64,000 bases of DNA. Origin: a virus. Below are positions 52,801 through 61,403 of this stretch, piece by piece; position 1 is the first letter of the stretch, and each line of letters starts with the position of its first letter. The stretch lies in IMG/VR virus record IMGVR_UViG_3300037487_000968, positions 1 to 64,000 of that record; one strand, written 5' to 3'. A program made the translations under genes and the position numbers. Below the pieces are notes generated by a model that had not been told where the DNA came from, searched no databases, and saw nothing but the letters and a program-made list of their open reading frames with translations.

Positions 52801-54592
52801 ATTTCAAACTCTTACGCAAGCTAACGATGCTTTAGTTGCTGGTAAACTAAATGTTGGTGATATTGTTGAAGTTTCCAATGGTACAACCGATGGTCGATTC
52901 ATATTATATGCAGTGGTTCAGCTTAACCCTAATGTCCCTACACTCAGCCTAAACGAAATAGGTATCGAAAATAGCGCAATTAAATTACTAGATACAATTT
53001 ATGTCGCAAATAATTTATATAGTTTACCACAAGAATTAAGACAATTATTAAATGCATTCAGGACAGAAGTTATGGTAGATGCATATCTTGTAGACCAAAA
53101 CGAATTATTCTTCTCGATGATAAACTATGTTATGAGTGAGCAGAGAAATCCTAATTGGGTATTTAAGACCTCTTACATTTATATCAAGGAAAATAATTTA
53201 CCTTTATCACAAGATCAATTGTATGTACCGGATCAGATTAGTAATATTATTCAATATATCACTGATTCTAAACCATATCATACACAGATAAGAGATTACA
53301 CAAGTTCGAACGTAACATCCGATATTGCTGCTGGCAGTGCAACTGATAGTTATAATTGGAATATAAAGGTACAGTTTGGTCCAGATTATGCCGGTGAACA
53401 ATATAATACCCCGGTAGGTAGTTTAGATGCCCTCACCTTTATTAATAACCCAGATCAGTTTGTTTCAAGAGACGATGTATACTCGGTACCACTAACTTTC
53501 TTTGATTCAAGTAAAGTAGGATATTCTCGATTATACCCGTATACCTTTGATTTTAGTAGTTTAGGTTCTAGTGGATTTATTTCTACACAAGATGATATTT
53601 TTAAAATAGTCGGTGTACAGATAGGAGAGGTGGCACTTATCGCCGAGCAAGATTTCTATGCTGAGTATAATGCTGATACAACCTATACCATTTACTTCTA
53701 TAATGATCCCGGAACTTCACCGGTGCCTGTTGCTCTTGTATGGTTCGGTGGAGGTCAATTAGCAACAATTAATAGTGATACATATAGAAACGAAACTGCT
53801 AATGGTATCGAGAGTACTGATGATCTAGTTATTAATGTTGATACAAAATTACCTGCCAATATAGATAGCGGGGTATATTCTGCGATTAACGATATGTGGG
53901 ACCTAAATGACCCAGTTATAAAACAAATAATTGAGGCCGAAGGCGGCGAAGTAGGGTTCGGGAATAGTTTTTGGGATCAAAATACAACAAACCATATTCA
54001 ACTTTTAAATAATACCATAAGCTTCAATGAAAATACAAACGCCAACGATGGCCCTAATTTCTATAGAAATGCAGAAATATATTCCGGTATCCTGGTATTA
54101 GATTTACCTGCCCCTACAGCAGAAACAGAAAATCTTGATGTTATAACAGTAGCAGCAGCTTCTGACATTTTCCCAGATCCGGATAATACACACGGAACAA
54201 TCTGGATCAATGGAGAACGCATCCAATATAGAATGAAAACTCCACACCCTACGTTAGCTAATACATGGGAATTGAGATTAATTCAGCGAGGAACAATGGG
54301 TACTGCCGCCGTCGCACATATTGTATCAACATACGGATATGCACCGTGGGGAAGTCTACTATGGACTATGCCATCGCAGGTGGTATGGGTTGAAAGAGCC
54401 AATATTATGCCAACAGAATCTAATACCATAGTATGGAATGCAGCAGATGCAAATGCCGACCCACTAACCGAAACCACACCTGGTTCGGGCGATTATACAA
54501 ATATTTCTCTTGTACCACTCGGTGGTCTATGGTATGCACAAACTCCAGAAGCCACTTTCTTAAAACAAGGTCAAGGCATAAGTATACCATAG
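43865..54592 (+). CDS. giant baseplate/tail structural protein (gp7 position)
   Basis: 3575 aa. The N-terminus FFDATFDQVFSKKDSDLLAGYIGRRTPG is a conserved start of large baseplate proteins in marine T4-like phages, as far as I recall. It follows gp6 as gene 7 does in T4 (gp7 is 1032 aa), so it may replace gp7 and perhaps others. Visible modules: a beta-solenoid-like repeat near residues 1280-1355 (YTNGTYNNVTLPGGTG then VTITSAGYKYTVGD); CBM5/12-like modules near 1541 (GATYNPGDIVRYNGIYYTS) and 1958 (HQYDKDDVVRYDD); more solenoid repeats near 2195-2445; and aromatic-rich segments between them. It fills 17 percent of the window. No frameshift was seen. Confidence 0.75.
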   Translation: MTQYITKLPAIFQTVTEKKFFDATFDQVFSKKDSDLLAGYIGRRTPGDYNPVTDFYLPEPSKNRTWWQLEATAFARTEDTTKSNIFFYEDLLERLGYYGANTLNQDRLFESEYYSFGPPIDYDMFINYQNYYWVEQGLSIISISGVLSTDIIGQASYTTPPTATPPNFTISTGMTISLVDDPVYGTPHVVENIGSCIGIRLVSQFSDFTQGTVFEYLPWDGSIELSTGRVINNLNWDINTWDTQTQPGSGDYITIERGSPDRNAWSRTNKWFHIDTIITTSTITGTSFPTNATRALRPIIQFIADLDLYKSGTQFRSEINYGFRDDAISQPLRLADYQGQSLLYINSTLDTDLHDKDLVCFFNDNTIISVDIIPWDMSGWSTSEWDSIVDTEINHYILQANLLLDGTINFTPYTAWSTPVLEGDIVFIISDAPYDGALRGSTWYFSLGIWLEAFNDKVSTNQSPLFQLYDHNGIELNDSITYPLSTFNGSKIFSYKINATPGASADPVLKFPIIYTALGQASDIIFQNNLMTNRYTYGSALIPIDGYYYYKTVTNPVLFNNWNLYQPCPCSNIVPPPPVNCLETSKQRVIDKFVVGYGSEYQFKLSVEPYGYPESPDLVVSVNGIEVKNSSEQTNGYTFVEINNAIYVDLAAYLAPLLLTTQSQPPVVEVQTYTHGLLDPSAIGYFEIPQQLEANPNQLEVYEISGSNLTQQFASIITNQIGATGSGFGGPNNYRDTRKNRSVGAYILQNTAPLLKTMLISSSNDLDFIVGERFSQDEYTKFKNKYLRTALQLINRGFDPVQYHNNTIVVSAWVDEILKTVNVSNEFSNAFAYSYMIANGSPYMDESQVVPISGEISLTNYIDLSDPRNALYTYDTTGQETLLIIGEDYEIVSTNLSIDILFNLDRVPAGSTVFFALYKNPLPAYIPSTPSKIGAYATYLPRIELDTSYIVPTNVIIGHDGSKTIAYGDYRDQLLLELEKRIYNLIQYRFRNQYYLPLRIESVKSGYFRQTRYSRQEYLDITNSYLNKWCAKNKANYRANDWYSMYDNPAVVPSFTPGVGNIWKLYNYRSAVDNTGQSLNLPGNWKGIFQYYYDTYCPDTRPWEMLGFNEQPSWWVAQYGPGITNLAGQTVWPNTPIYALMWADIEYGIIRQGPSAIYDPVTTLPQEQPMWARPGLSAIIPVNAVGEIIPVPTLFSMAFSGNFYEPFDHFDAEWVYGDGAPVEQAWMSTSAYIFSVQEFLYLMKPAVYGEFMWDTLGTELSPGKIIVPEITSVGPVFELGTMIGGSLYTNGTYNNVTLPGGTGHQAKATIIVSSNSILSVTITSAGYKYTVGDILTALASDIGGTGSGFSISVAAVVAIPVISNTNWQFVQNDTFTNRDPFFAWMRPKNADQVVHAESIDGTIQIRYGYQRWISDRILFLGKDVTSTFGQKVRTLDVNLANKLAGFTNKDTTNTYIESVSPAALTNSLIIPSTNFNVILHKSPVVDTYSYSGIIIRALADGTFAVYGYDLLSAEFITLARSNATLIDISIGGTPAAYQYFATGATYNPGDIVRYNGIYYTSLVTQTTQKFISDNYQKLKSLPIIGGISVSYKPVSTDTIVKIPYGSVLKTAQDVFDLMIGWGSYLESQGWKFDEVNQDTNQLSDWLASAKQFLFWLNTSWAPDASIQLSPLANKATLVVSRGYPNDVESLSNGVYSILDKFGVAIAPNNTSTNRDGMLITVEPATLASGGIYYLQVSTSEIEHVLMFDNITSFNDTVYSPLLRARQQRLRFNGFRSNAWYGKMEAPGYLVIDSQLVPNFDTIVESMRYYYDPNTTIDNPSLEDLGRHLIGYESKSYLDNLQVANDVQYLFYQGAIKQKGTAQAFDKLFRSTKVQSNEIIEVYEEWALKLGKFGNTIEQVSTEFVLQPEQNTGEVIVARLNFIPSTIGFVRQINILNAQNIYTSVPKIIVSLPDATPSTWSIFDPLHQYDKDDVVRYDDVQGNPVYYSSNDSDNTGNAPSSTSAYWTIVLKTWVTKAYIVLDAAGRISRVDITEPGYGYLKAPTIGINSGTELHDLDKLYSIWQGEIINDTSLDNIIDIDIDQTDVWTVRPNDPSYSLEFPTTDKIDYSLPNAGYVNFNDVTWSSFDVTQTAVGWGTSALNPAESDTLWIAKTFTEDWSVYKMVAFNNTWSVTKDTDNNLLLLTEQSADATLNIAPQGPASITAKLVNGYISAINVVTGGSDYDDALNMTAGFITITDLVSGAPDEAATAVAAISNGTITSIIITHGGAGYILPVINIPAPTDIIGIQAVATAEALFQVEIDAIVNGGGFYSSAPTISFIGEAIVPAEATATITDGIITGVTIDILHPGAYSVLPTISVSQADNISTAILTPVVNQITGAIESVDIANAGTGYTVGATITATRVIDPDPAFIDAVFEITSIEANGEIISIDVTVQGTGYQSTNPGIIIPQLSDSVIGDKTDFGNMVVLQQVVNSKVIAENNYTVGILPYTTTDYTSPGTYTDPTTLVTYNAYYLTTLAGIPITTDDIGNYADFTNLLLYKTMRWYTMPTTPAYIVANDKIWVDNINNIWSVQKYNGATYSTFRQQESLIDSSLFESASVFATSSKDELVQLPIYDPFKNILPGPAKQNITYISMQDPASYNVTADASLFSENIKFAERQVGQLWWDISSTRYVYYEQPIALDGSETNTDNIIYRRNHWGQIFPGSSVAIYEWVRSSVPPALYTGTGVPKDTTTYVQARTSNRFTGNTETNYYFWVLNTTDKPNKENRTMAAIDVSRMLQAPKSQGFAFFCPIQQTSTNNCYMFYNIQQVLAYRGNNVQIKYRLTERNDQEHVQWAFFREGDTGSIITDQFWNKMVDSLCGYTKVLPISDEYNGIVVAGNPWDMSTWDMLEWDTYGEILPVPDSTLSEGEKYGIDYRPRQSMFVLLNAARKVFVQSANALLKYIAIRDNNPSWNNNVSLGNYWTYTDWYAVGYENATPNIVFQTLTQANDALVAGKLNVGDIVEVSNGTTDGRFILYAVVQLNPNVPTLSLNEIGIENSAIKLLDTIYVANNLYSLPQELRQLLNAFRTEVMVDAYLVDQNELFFSMINYVMSEQRNPNWVFKTSYIYIKENNLPLSQDQLYVPDQISNIIQYITDSKPYHTQIRDYTSSNVTSDIAAGSATDSYNWNIKVQFGPDYAGEQYNTPVGSLDALTFINNPDQFVSRDDVYSVPLTFFDSSKVGYSRLYPYTFDFSSLGSSGFISTQDDIFKIVGVQIGEVALIAEQDFYAEYNADTTYTIYFYNDPGTSPVPVALVWFGGGQLATINSDTYRNETANGIESTDDLVINVDTKLPANIDSGVYSAINDMWDLNDPVIKQIIEAEGGEVGFGNSFWDQNTTNHIQLLNNTISFNENTNANDGPNFYRNAEIYSGILVLDLPAPTAETENLDVITVAAASDIFPDPDNTHGTIWINGERIQYRMKTPHPTLANTWELRLIQRGTMGTAAVAHIVSTYGYAPWGSLLWTMPSQVVWVERANIMPTESNTIVWNAADANADPLTETTPGSGDYTNISLVPLGGLWYAQTPEATFLKQGQGISIP

Positions 54593-54610
54593 TAAACTAG
54601 GTAGATAATA

Positions 54611-54763
54611 ATGAAGATAAATAAAGAAAACGATGATAAAGAACAAAAACCCGAACCTAAAAAAGATGACGGGTTTATTGATATAGCATACATGGATGTT
54701 CAATGTCATTTGATAATAAAAGATAAAGATACTGGTGAAATACTAGTAAATAAAAGGGGTTAA
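54611..54763 (+). CDS. 50-aa truncated paralogue of the next gene's N-terminus
   Basis: ATG at 54611 with AGGTAG upstream, ending in TAA one base before the next ATG. The last 28 residues (DVQCHLIIKDKDTGEILVN) resemble residues 3-30 of the following protein (ASIQGFVKIRDKDTNEILVD), with KDKDT/RDKDT-(G/N)EILV shared. The first 20 residues are Lys/Glu/Asp-rich. It could be a short partner sharing the attachment motif, or the remnant of a duplication. A GATAAATA octamer (54616-54623) overlaps its second to fourth codons. Confidence 0.65.
   Translation: MKINKENDDKEQKPEPKKDDGFIDIAYMDVQCHLIIKDKDTGEILVNKRG
54616..54623 (+). promoter_or_regulatory. late-promoter-like octamer (GATAAATA) inside small gene
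   Basis: The octamer lies within codons 2-4 of the 50-aa gene, 141 bp before the next start. It may be coincidence of the codons AAG ATA AAT A, or a promoter for the fibre genes. Confidence 0.35.
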
Positions 54764-54764
54764 G

Positions 54765-55517
54765 ATGCTAGATACATATCGTGCTTCTATACAAGGGTTT
54801 GTTAAGATCAGAGATAAAGATACTAATGAAATATTAGTAGACACACATAATGATGTACTATATGGAAATATGTCTGCTGCATTGGCACACTCTCTTATAG
54901 GTAATTCTAATAGTTTCTTATACTATATGGCCTTCGGCAATGGCGGAGCATACATTGGCCCAACAGGCACAATTTCATATAAACCTTCGTTGGGTGGTGC
55001 CGGCAGTCTAATTAAAAACCCTACGGCTAATTTGTATAACACAATTTATGTAAAAAAACTATCTAACGATGCAACAGACATAACTAGTTATGATCCGTTA
55101 TCAAGAGCATATATTTCTGCAGAAAATTATGCAACAAATTATGAAGATATTATTGTAGATGTTACAATAGGATATAGCGAACCACCTGCATCAATATCTT
55201 CCAGTGCTATTCAACAATCTTCAATTGATAATTCTACTTTTGTGGGTACACCGGACACATTAACAGTAACTTCTAACACACTTGTATTCAACGAAATAGG
55301 TTTATTCTCAGGTTCAAATAATTTATTTACAGGTGGTTTTACAGCAGATACAGCTGATGTAGATAATTTTGTTATACAAACTCCTAACTTTTCAGGAATT
55401 GCTGGATCAAAATCAAAATTAATGTTAACACACGTAATTTTTCACCCTATACAGAAATCTGCTAATAGATCTCTTGAAATTATTTATACACTTAGAATAC
55501 AAATGGGTGCATTATAA
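54765..55517 (+). CDS. virion structural protein (tail tip/fibre connector)
   Basis: 250 aa. The ribosome site AAGGGG lies in the end of the small gene. The N-terminus IQGFVKIRDKDTNEILVDTHN is shared with the 50-aa gene. The middle is beta-rich with AFGNGGAYIGPTG, and the end has LVFNEIGLFSG and LTHVIFHPIQKSANRSLEIIYTLRIQ. Proteins of this kind occur in the tail operons of other marine T4-like phages as virion proteins of unknown role. It lies between the giant protein and collagen-like fibre, which suggests a connector. Confidence 0.65.
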   Translation: MLDTYRASIQGFVKIRDKDTNEILVDTHNDVLYGNMSAALAHSLIGNSNSFLYYMAFGNGGAYIGPTGTISYKPSLGGAGSLIKNPTANLYNTIYVKKLSNDATDITSYDPLSRAYISAENYATNYEDIIVDVTIGYSEPPASISSSAIQQSSIDNSTFVGTPDTLTVTSNTLVFNEIGLFSGSNNLFTGGFTADTADVDNFVIQTPNFSGIAGSKSKLMLTHVIFHPIQKSANRSLEIIYTLRIQMGAL

Positions 55518-55520
55518 TTT

Positions 55521-56623
<1,103 letters not shown>

Positions 56624-56624
<1 letters not shown>

Positions 56625-58150
56625 TGCGTGAATATATTATTACAGTTAATGATCCAGCAATATGGGATACCGGCCTATGGAAAGAACTAACAGTTGATGG
56701 TCTAGGCGATAACTTTATCCCTGCACGAGCAATTGAAGTTTTAAATGAGAGACCTTTTAATGACTTTTCTGCTCATTTTAATTTAACAGACGAAGAGGCA
56801 ATTGCAATTAGGCAAGATTCGCGTATTGCATTTGTCGAATTACAGGCTGATTTACAAGAAGGTGTTATCAAAGAACACTTTGGAACAAGAACAACATATA
56901 CATACGATAAAAGCAATTCAACTACAAATACAATGAAAAATTGGGGATTACTTAGGGCAAATGGTCTAACCAATCCTTTTGTTTCCTCAACAGCGATAAG
57001 TACTGGTCTTACTTATAATCTAGACGGAACAGGGGTTGATATTATTGTTGTTGACTCAGGTGTGGAAGCAGGCCATCCAGAGTTTGCTGTCAACACTGAC
57101 GGTACTGGTGGATCTAGAGTAGTAGACTTTGACTGGGCAAGCCTTGGTGTTCCAGGCACACCCTCGGGCCCAAGCATTGGTGGCTACTTAGGTGACGGAA
57201 ATGGCCACGGATGCAATTGCGCTAGTATTTCTGCCGGTAATACATGCGGCTGGGCTAGTGGTGCTGCAATTTATAGCTTAAGAATCTTTGCCGGCAACAG
57301 TATTATGAATGGTGCATATCTAGGGGCAATCAGTTCCGATATTTGTTTTGATATAGTTCGTGCGTTTCACCTAGCTAAAGTAGCCGCAGGCAATACTCGC
57401 CCGACTATTTGTACAAATAGCTGGGGATATCGTTCTACTTATAGTTATATGGTTTCAACTGTATGGCGAGGAAGCACATATGTCGGGACATCGACTAATA
57501 CAGCATATGGCCAGGTTAATTATGTCCACCCTTATGTTGTGAATTATTTAGATATTAGTGCCACGAATTGTGTTAATGCCGGCGTTATCTTAGTCGGTGC
57601 CGCTGGGAATTATTATCACAAAATCGATGTTCCCACCGGTGTTGATTACAACAATTATTATAATAACTCAGTGTACGGACTGACCTATTATCATCGCGGA
57701 AGTAGTCCAACTCGGGCCGATGGATTTATTAATATTGGCGCTGTTGATAATACCACAACCGAGCAGAAAGCAACCTTTAGCGAAACAGGCCCACGTGTTG
57801 ACATATATAGTCCCGGCGTAATGATTATGGGTGCATATGCAAATAAAGCATATAATACTGCTGCTGTGCAAGATTCGAGAAACCCTATATATTATCTTAA
57901 TAAAATCTCTGGAACAAGTCAGGCCACACCGCAGGTTACCGGGCTGTTGGCATGCGTGCTACAGGCACGCCCTGGTATGACACCTGCACAGGCTAAGCAG
58001 TTCTTAATAGAAAATAGTACACAAGGGATGTTAGATGAAAATGCGGCGGGAGGTACAGTATATACGAATACTCGTTATCTGCAAGGTGGTGTAAATCGCT
58101 ATCTTTACCAGCCGTTTAATAATTCAATTCGGGGATCAATTGTTAGTTAA
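56624..58150 (+). CDS. subtilisin-like serine protease (S8) in virion operon
   Basis: 508 aa from the ATG at 56624 (TAATG overlap with the fibre gene). The catalytic triad is complete: Asp144 in IIVVDSGVEAGHPEF, His195 in GDGNGHGCNCAS and Ser432 in GTSQATPQVTG; Asn329 in VGAAGN makes the oxyanion hole. The ~130-residue N-terminal part (MREYIITVNDPAIWD...) may act as propeptide or virion anchor. There is no signal peptide, so it is not a secreted bacterial type; it may ride on the tail and cut a host surface protein or process fibre proteins. Subtilases of this type are known from a few marine T4-like phages. Cys are frequent around the His site (CNCAS, TCGW). Confidence 0.9.
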
Positions 58151-58169
58151 ATGATATCTTACATAAAAT

Positions 58170-58177
58170 GATAAATA
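58170..58177 (+). promoter_or_regulatory. T4-type late promoter (GATAAATA)
   Basis: GATAAATA 24 bp before the ATG at 58202, followed by the ribosome site CAGAGGA. Confidence 0.7.
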
Positions 58178-58201
58178 ACAAAACAGAGGAATTTTAAGTA
58201 T

Positions 58202-58780
58202 ATGTCATATACAATTCACAAATCAGATGGACAATTAGTAACAGTTGCCGATAATTCGCTTGACACGACATACTATGTTGATTCAGTACCGCCCGGTACT
58301 GGAGCAGGAACTATACTTGTCGGCAGAAACACAATCGATTACGGTGCATCTATTGCACAGAACTTCTTGCAGATGACTGAGAATTTCGCAAGTATAACAG
58401 GCACATTTCCAAGCGATACTAAGGCTTTACAAGGTCAGCTATGGTTTGATAAAACTATAAGAAGTTTGTATGTAAGAGTAACAGCTACAACATCCGGTGG
58501 TTTGGCTAATTGGGAAAAGATTGTTACGGTAGATAACAGTGGAAATGCACAAGTCGATGGTGACCTTACAGTAACAGGCGATACACACTTAGAGGGCGGA
58601 TTAACAGTTGATGGTGCAATTACTGCAGAAGGTGGATTACACGTACCGGTTACCTTTACTGCGTTTCCTCTTGTACCACCACAGGTAGCACAAAACGGAG
58701 ATCTGCTTGTTGTAGGTTCTGTAGTTTCTATATATGCTGGTGGTGCCTGGAAACAAATATTCCCACCAATTTACTCTTAA
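58202..58780 (+). CDS. virion protein, paralogue of the collagen-like fibre N-terminus
   Basis: 192 aa. Residues 1-120 (YTIHKSDGQLVTVADNSL ... ASIAQNFLQMTENF ... [10 protein letters not shown]) are paralogous to residues 1-115 of the fibre at 55521, including the LANW ending. Then a short repeat (GDLTVTGDTHLEGGLTVDGAI) like the beta-prism repeats of phage fibres, and an end like the other paralogue (VSIYAGGAWKQI). It lacks the collagen block, so it may be a shorter partner of the same attachment site. Confidence 0.7.
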   Translation: MSYTIHKSDGQLVTVADNSLDTTYYVDSVPPGTGAGTILVGRNTIDYGASIAQNFLQMTENFASITGTFPSDTKALQGQLWFDKTIRSLYVRVTATTSGGLANWEKIVTVDNSGNAQVDGDLTVTGDTHLEGGLTVDGAITAEGGLHVPVTFTAFPLVPPQVAQNGDLLVVGSVVSIYAGGAWKQIFPPIYS

Positions 58781-58795
58781 TAGGCAGGCCAAAGA

Positions 58796-60073
58796 ATGAC
58801 TTATCACAAGTATGGTTTAATACAGGCTGCAACATATAATGCATATGCAGCTCTTATAAATAGTATATATGCAGATACAAATGCAGGTTCTGTCACTGAA
58901 ACGTCGGCAGATTATGGATACGGACAAGCAACTACCATACCTACAGTAGCAGTTGGTAACAATATTACCGCTGCTCAATGGACCGCACTCTTTGGCAAAA
59001 TCACACTTTGTGGTACACACCAGGGTGTTAGTGTTTCCCCAATACCGTCTTCGGTATCTACAGGTAATTTAATTACTGCATATAATGAATATCTAACAAC
59101 AACTACATTAACAGATGTGGTCAGTAGACTAATTGCAAATAGAATGATTGTTGCTGTCGGCGATCTTGCTAGTGCATCTCAACCAACGCAAACTTCTGCA
59201 TTAACTTGGACAACCGGCCTTCAATACACGTTTAGCATGGATTTCAGTACATGGGATAATGCAAGACACTATTTTAATACCGGGGGTTCCGTAGTAATAG
59301 GTGGCGCACATCCTACTGGCGATCCCGATAATGCTTATTGGTCGGCTATCTTTACCGCTATGGGATCTCTTAAGTTTACCTGGCACGATACAATCCCAGC
59401 AAATGGTTCGGGGCCTGGATCGAATAAAGGATTTTACGATTTAACAACAACCTATGCTCGAATCTATCAAAGATCAAACACAACAGGTTATCCTAGTTAT
59501 ACAAATAACTATATAGCAATATATGCAAAATTAAATGCTGCGGCTGGTACTAATGGTAGAATTGATTTCCTAATTCAACTAATCGATAATGACCCAACTC
59601 CCAATACAAAGACTGTTGGCACACAATACTTTATTAGTAATTTAACCTCAACCGGTATCCTTAGCACTATAAGTTATACCGGCACAACATCATTTATTGC
59701 AGGATCATTCTCGACAATAGCTAGTATTGCATACCCAGGCGTACCTTTAGCATTAAGTATGACACCGACTACAATAGCAGCAGTTGTAACGGGTGGTGGC
59801 GCCGGAACTGCCACAACATCATCAGTAGCTGTAACAGCATCGGGTGGTACAGCACCTTATACATACGCATGGACAAATGAAGCTGGAACTGTATCTTTCT
59901 CTGCTCCTACATCAGCGACTACTACATTCAGTAGGGTAATGACTAGTGGTGAGATTGCATCAGGTACAGCAAGATGTACAGTAACAGACTCTGCTTTACC
60001 AACACACAATACCACTTATATGCCAATTAACTGGTCAATGAATAGTAATGCGCTAAACGATACGAGTGCGTAA
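58796..60073 (+). CDS. virion protein with Ig-like/PKD C-terminal domain
   Basis: 425 aa, 15 bp after the preceding gene. The N-terminal helical part (YHKYGLIQAATYNAYAALINSIY ... NNITAAQWTALFGKI) is followed by a beta-rich middle with FSMDFSTWDNARHYFNTGGSV and a C-terminal ~90-residue domain (AVTASGGTAPYTYAWTNEAG ... ARCTVTDSA) of the PKD/Ig-like type common in phage surface proteins that bind carbohydrate. It probably decorates the tail or head. No enzyme motif. Confidence 0.7.
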   Translation: MTYHKYGLIQAATYNAYAALINSIYADTNAGSVTETSADYGYGQATTIPTVAVGNNITAAQWTALFGKITLCGTHQGVSVSPIPSSVSTGNLITAYNEYLTTTTLTDVVSRLIANRMIVAVGDLASASQPTQTSALTWTTGLQYTFSMDFSTWDNARHYFNTGGSVVIGGAHPTGDPDNAYWSAIFTAMGSLKFTWHDTIPANGSGPGSNKGFYDLTTTYARIYQRSNTTGYPSYTNNYIAIYAKLNAAAGTNGRIDFLIQLIDNDPTPNTKTVGTQYFISNLTSTGILSTISYTGTTSFIAGSFSTIASIAYPGVPLALSMTPTTIAAVVTGGGAGTATTSSVAVTASGGTAPYTYAWTNEAGTVSFSAPTSATTTFSRVMTSGEIASGTARCTVTDSALPTHNTTYMPINWSMNSNALNDTSA

Positions 60074-60093
60074 ACAGCCTAAGTTCTAAACTA

Positions 60094-60139
60094 AAAACCT
60101 CTGTTAAAACTATAGATAAATAGTGTTAACGGAGGTTTT
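60094..60139 (+). promoter_or_regulatory. hairpin with late promoter in its loop and ribosome site in its stem
   Basis: AAAACCTCTGTTAA (60094-60107) pairs with TTAACGGAGGTTTT (60126-60139) over 14 bp with one G-T wobble. The loop (60108-60125) contains GATAAATA (60115-60122); the right arm contains the ribosome site GGAGG (60131-60135) of the gene at 60142. RNA started at the late promoter would begin near 60128 and lack the left arm. Confidence 0.85.
60115..60122 (+). promoter_or_regulatory. T4-type late promoter (GATAAATA)
   Basis: The octamer lies inside the loop of the hairpin at 60094-60139, 19 bp before the ATG at 60142. Confidence 0.75.
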
Positions 60140-60141
60140 CC

Positions 60142-60501
60142 ATGGAAGAAAGATTACAAAAAGCACTCGAGTTTGCTAACTATAGACAAACTCTCAACAA
60201 TCAACTACATAAGATAAAAATTCGAGCAGAAGGATTACTTATATTTGCTAAGAACGGTGGCAATTTTAATGTCAATCAGGAATTAATTTGCTTCTTAGAT
60301 TATCTTGTTCGCACTGGCATAACTGAAACAAGTATCCTCGATAGTGATAATATCCCTGTACAAATTGCCGATGTGGCTGAATTTCTTAAAGAAATCACAA
60401 GACGCTATTTTGAAGTGACAGATGACTATCTGAAAGAATATCAAGATATACGAAAATTAAGAAATGTTAAATCTATTGTTGACCTAAAGGATGACGAATG
60501 A
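60142..60501 (+). CDS. conserved small helical phage protein
   Basis: 119 aa. The ribosome site GGAGG is excellent but lies in a strong hairpin with an internal late promoter, so translation is probably restricted to late RNA. The sequence is mostly helical (EERLQKALEFANYRQTLNNQLHKIKIRAEG ... LKEYQDIRKLRNVKSIVDL). I recall similar proteins in other T4-like phages but no function. It overlaps the next gene by 4 bp (ATGA). Confidence 0.75.
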   Translation: MEERLQKALEFANYRQTLNNQLHKIKIRAEGLLIFAKNGGNFNVNQELICFLDYLVRTGITETSILDSDNIPVQIADVAEFLKEITRRYFEVTDDYLKEYQDIRKLRNVKSIVDLKDDE

Positions 60502-61403
60502 CACGCGGTGTATTAATGTTCGCACATAATAATACTGAGATTGATTATCTCAAAATTGCCTGTGCGAATGCGTTAATGGTGAAGAAAAATCTAAATGTAC
60601 CTGTTACTTTAGTAACAGATATAGACACATTAAAATGGGGAAGAACATCTCTCGGTAAAGAATTACTGGATAGTTGTTTTGAAAAAGTCCGTGTAGTTCC
60701 TAGAGATTATAAATTTAATAATAGTAGAAACTTCTCAGACACTGCATTTAACACCAAACCTCTACAATTCTACAATTGCAATCATTGGACCGCATATAGA
60801 TTTTCACCATACGATGAAACACTATTCATAGATTGTGATTATTTAATAATGAGTTCTGCGCTTAGTAATTGTTGGGGAAGTAATTATGATGTAATGATTA
60901 ATAGTAATATCTATACACCACTTAATGAAACTAATCCATTCTCTAAGAAAGTAGACGAATTAGGTATTACACTATATTGGGCAACTGTGATTTATTTTAA
61001 GAAATCGTCTTTAGCAGAGCATATGTTTTCTTTAGTTAAACACATTCAGAGCAATTACGGGTATTACAGAGATCTATACGGATTCTCTAGTGGAATGTTT
61101 AGAAATGACAATGCATTCAGCATAGCAGTCCATACATTAAATGGATTCAATACAGAAGAGCCGAGTATTCAACAATTACCTATACCGGGATTATTAATGT
61201 CCTGGGATACAGATGATATTCAAGATGTCAATGGGATAAACGATATCACTCTTTATTCAGAAAAGACAGGTAAAACAGGTGAATATATTCTAACTAGATT
61301 AAAGGGTATGGATGTTCATATTATGAATAAATGGGCAATTAATCGCCATGCTGATAAATTAATTAATCTCTATAAGGATGATACATGTCACGCGGATATT
61401 TAA
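60498..61403 (+). CDS. glycosyltransferase-like protein (GT-A, DxD)
   Basis: 301 aa. N-terminal HNNTEIDYLKIACANALMVKKNLNVPVTLVTD and a DxD-type site in YDETLFIDCDYLIM; the C-terminus is KGMDVHIMNKWAINRHAD. Resembles GT8-like and other GT-A enzymes that use a nucleotide-sugar and divalent metal. It overlaps its paralogue at 61385 by 19 bp, and the ATGA overlap with the previous gene suggests coupling. Substrate unknown. Confidence 0.75.
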   Translation: MTRGVLMFAHNNTEIDYLKIACANALMVKKNLNVPVTLVTDIDTLKWGRTSLGKELLDSCFEKVRVVPRDYKFNNSRNFSDTAFNTKPLQFYNCNHWTAYRFSPYDETLFIDCDYLIMSSALSNCWGSNYDVMINSNIYTPLNETNPFSKKVDELGITLYWATVIYFKKSSLAEHMFSLVKHIQSNYGYYRDLYGFSSGMFRNDNAFSIAVHTLNGFNTEEPSIQQLPIPGLLMSWDTDDIQDVNGINDITLYSEKTGKTGEYILTRLKGMDVHIMNKWAINRHADKLINLYKDDTCHADI

